From an uncultured bacterium (GTDB taxonomy: Bacteria; Bacillota_A; Clostridia; Oscillospirales; Oscillospiraceae): a DNA stretch of 6,398 nt. Under the pieces are notes generated by a model, which worked only from the letters and a program-made list of their open reading frames with translations, was not told the DNA's origin and made no database searches. The position numbers and the translations under genes were made by a program. The stretch spans positions 1 to 6,398 of the forward strand of contig CAMEHJ010000068.1 of assembly GCA_945917385.1 (NCBI GenBank). The letters are read 5' to 3'. Positions 5,969 through 6,398 of the stretch are shown here, piece by piece (within the stretch, counting starts at the first letter, position 1; each line of letters opens with the position of its first letter).

Positions 5969-6178
5969 TTATTCTTGCTGGTTAACCATCGGCTCAACGG
6001 CTTTTACTTTGCCAGTCTGTACAGAAACTGTATCTAGCTTTTTCCCGCGGAGGCCCTCGCCACGCAGCTTGAATACCGTAGCCCCATCAAAGATGCGGTC
6101 CAGCGCACACAGAAGTGTAGAATCCTCATTAAAGTCCTCACGCCAGAGAGCCGGATTCTTGTTGCTGGTGAAGACCAT
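5969..6178 (-). pseudogene. IstB-like ATPase (IS21 family), C-terminal fragment
   Basis: On the minus strand the frame gives MVFTSNKNPALWREDFNEDS, then LLCALDRIFDGATVFKLRGE, then a polar tail ending at the TAA at 5969-5971. This matches the end of IstB, the AAA+ helper ATPase of IS21-family transposition: T-S-N-(K)-x-P-x-x-W after the sensor strand, the A-x-L-D-R-(I/L) helix, and the final F-K-L-R-G-(E/K) strand. Full IstB proteins are about 250 residues; here about 70 remain. Walker A and B motifs are absent. Upstream the frame stays open only to a TGA at 6221-6223, and those 14 codons are Arg-rich and unlike IstB except perhaps the last few (RPDGN). No istA is seen next to it. The fragment is dead as a transposition gene. 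Confidence 0.7.
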
Positions 6179-6180
6179 GT

Positions 6181-6297
6181 TACCGTCAGGGCGCTGCCGA
6201 CTCCGAGGTCGGCGATCTCGTCACTACGGAGCAGATGTCAAGCCGGAAATACTACAACGGGGCTGGTGCGATTTCTGTTGTGTTTCCGAATTCCTAA
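6181..6297 (+). pseudogene. C-terminal end of an unrecognised plus-strand protein, truncated at the IstB junction
   Basis: The plus-strand frame reads YRQGAADSEVGDLVTTEQ, then MSSRKYYNGAGAISVVFPNS, and stops at TAA 6295-6297. Amino-acid composition and codons (GAG GTC GGC GAT CTC GTC) look like a genuine protein end. The frame has no start and is closed by a TGA at 6169-6171, inside the IstB-like fragment that lies on the opposite strand. The two fragments meet near 6178-6190, so at least one was cut by rearrangement. I do not recognise the protein. It could also be a chance frame, since the overlapping minus-strand frames are open for short distances too. Confidence 0.35.
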
Positions 6298-6340
6298 AGC
6301 ATTCATCAAAGCTACTCAACGCAAAGAACCTTTTTATTGA

Positions 6341-6397
6341 CTACACAAGCTGGAGCTGTTCGAGCTGAAGGATCTCATCAACCTGACCTTCTGCTGC
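6341..6397 (-). pseudogene. Possible C-terminus of a minus-strand gene at the window edge
   Basis: A minus-strand frame entering from the right edge reads AAEGQVDEILQLEQLQLV and stops at 6341-6343 (TAG). It is acidic and Leu/Gln-rich, plausible as a helical protein end, but only 18 codons are visible. The opposite strand is also open (KLELFELKDLINLTFCC) up to the edge, so the strand is not certain. No family is recognised. About 43 bases separate its stop from the TAA of the plus-strand fragment at 6297, so the two would converge. Confidence 0.2.
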
Positions 6398-6398
6398 C

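Overview
The window looks like chromosomal DNA from a moderately high-GC gut-type Firmicute, probably a clostridial (Oscillospiraceae/Ruminococcaceae-like) species. This rests on the strong AGGAGG-type ribosome binding sites, the clostridial style of the deacetylase tail and of the amidohydrolase and amidase, and an IS21-type transposase-helper fragment. The taxon is an inference, not something the sequence proves.

Layout from left to right. Positions 1-176 hold the 3' end of a plus-strand polysaccharide deacetylase, followed at once by a perfect 12-bp hairpin (184-210), a likely terminator. Positions 226-301 (minus strand) read as the last ~25 codons of an unrecognised gene with no beginning. 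Positions 305-1231 (minus) encode a LysR-type regulator. A very AT-rich divergent intergenic region (about 1253-1442) carries a good plus-strand promoter (TTTACG-17 bp-TATAAT) and a possible LysR operator. It drives five plus-strand genes with short spacers and good ribosome binding sites: a 41-aa single-helix membrane protein (1443-1568), a sodium:solute symporter (1591-3030, TTG start), a second single-helix membrane protein of 44 aa (3045-3179), an M20-type amidohydrolase (3234-4406) and an amidase-signature hydrolase (4427-5851). A perfect 14-bp hairpin with a 4-base loop sits just before the amidohydrolase. From 5852 on there is debris: the C-terminal third of an IstB-like ATPase (minus) abutting the C-terminal end of an unrecognised plus-strand protein, then a small fragment at the window edge.

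How the genes may work together: the symporter would import a small amidated and/or N-acylated amino-acid compound, with the two tiny membrane proteins as candidate symporter partners. The amidase would release ammonia from a carboxamide, and the M20 enzyme would split an N-acyl bond. The divergently transcribed LysR protein would switch the operon on in response to the substrate or a product. The substrate itself cannot be read from the sequence.

The most interesting points are the symporter gene bracketed by two different single-helix microproteins, the hairpin that partitions the operon before the enzyme genes, and the gene fragments on both sides of the regulator-operon unit, which suggest it is an accessory cassette. 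The two microproteins are below the size that routine annotation often keeps.
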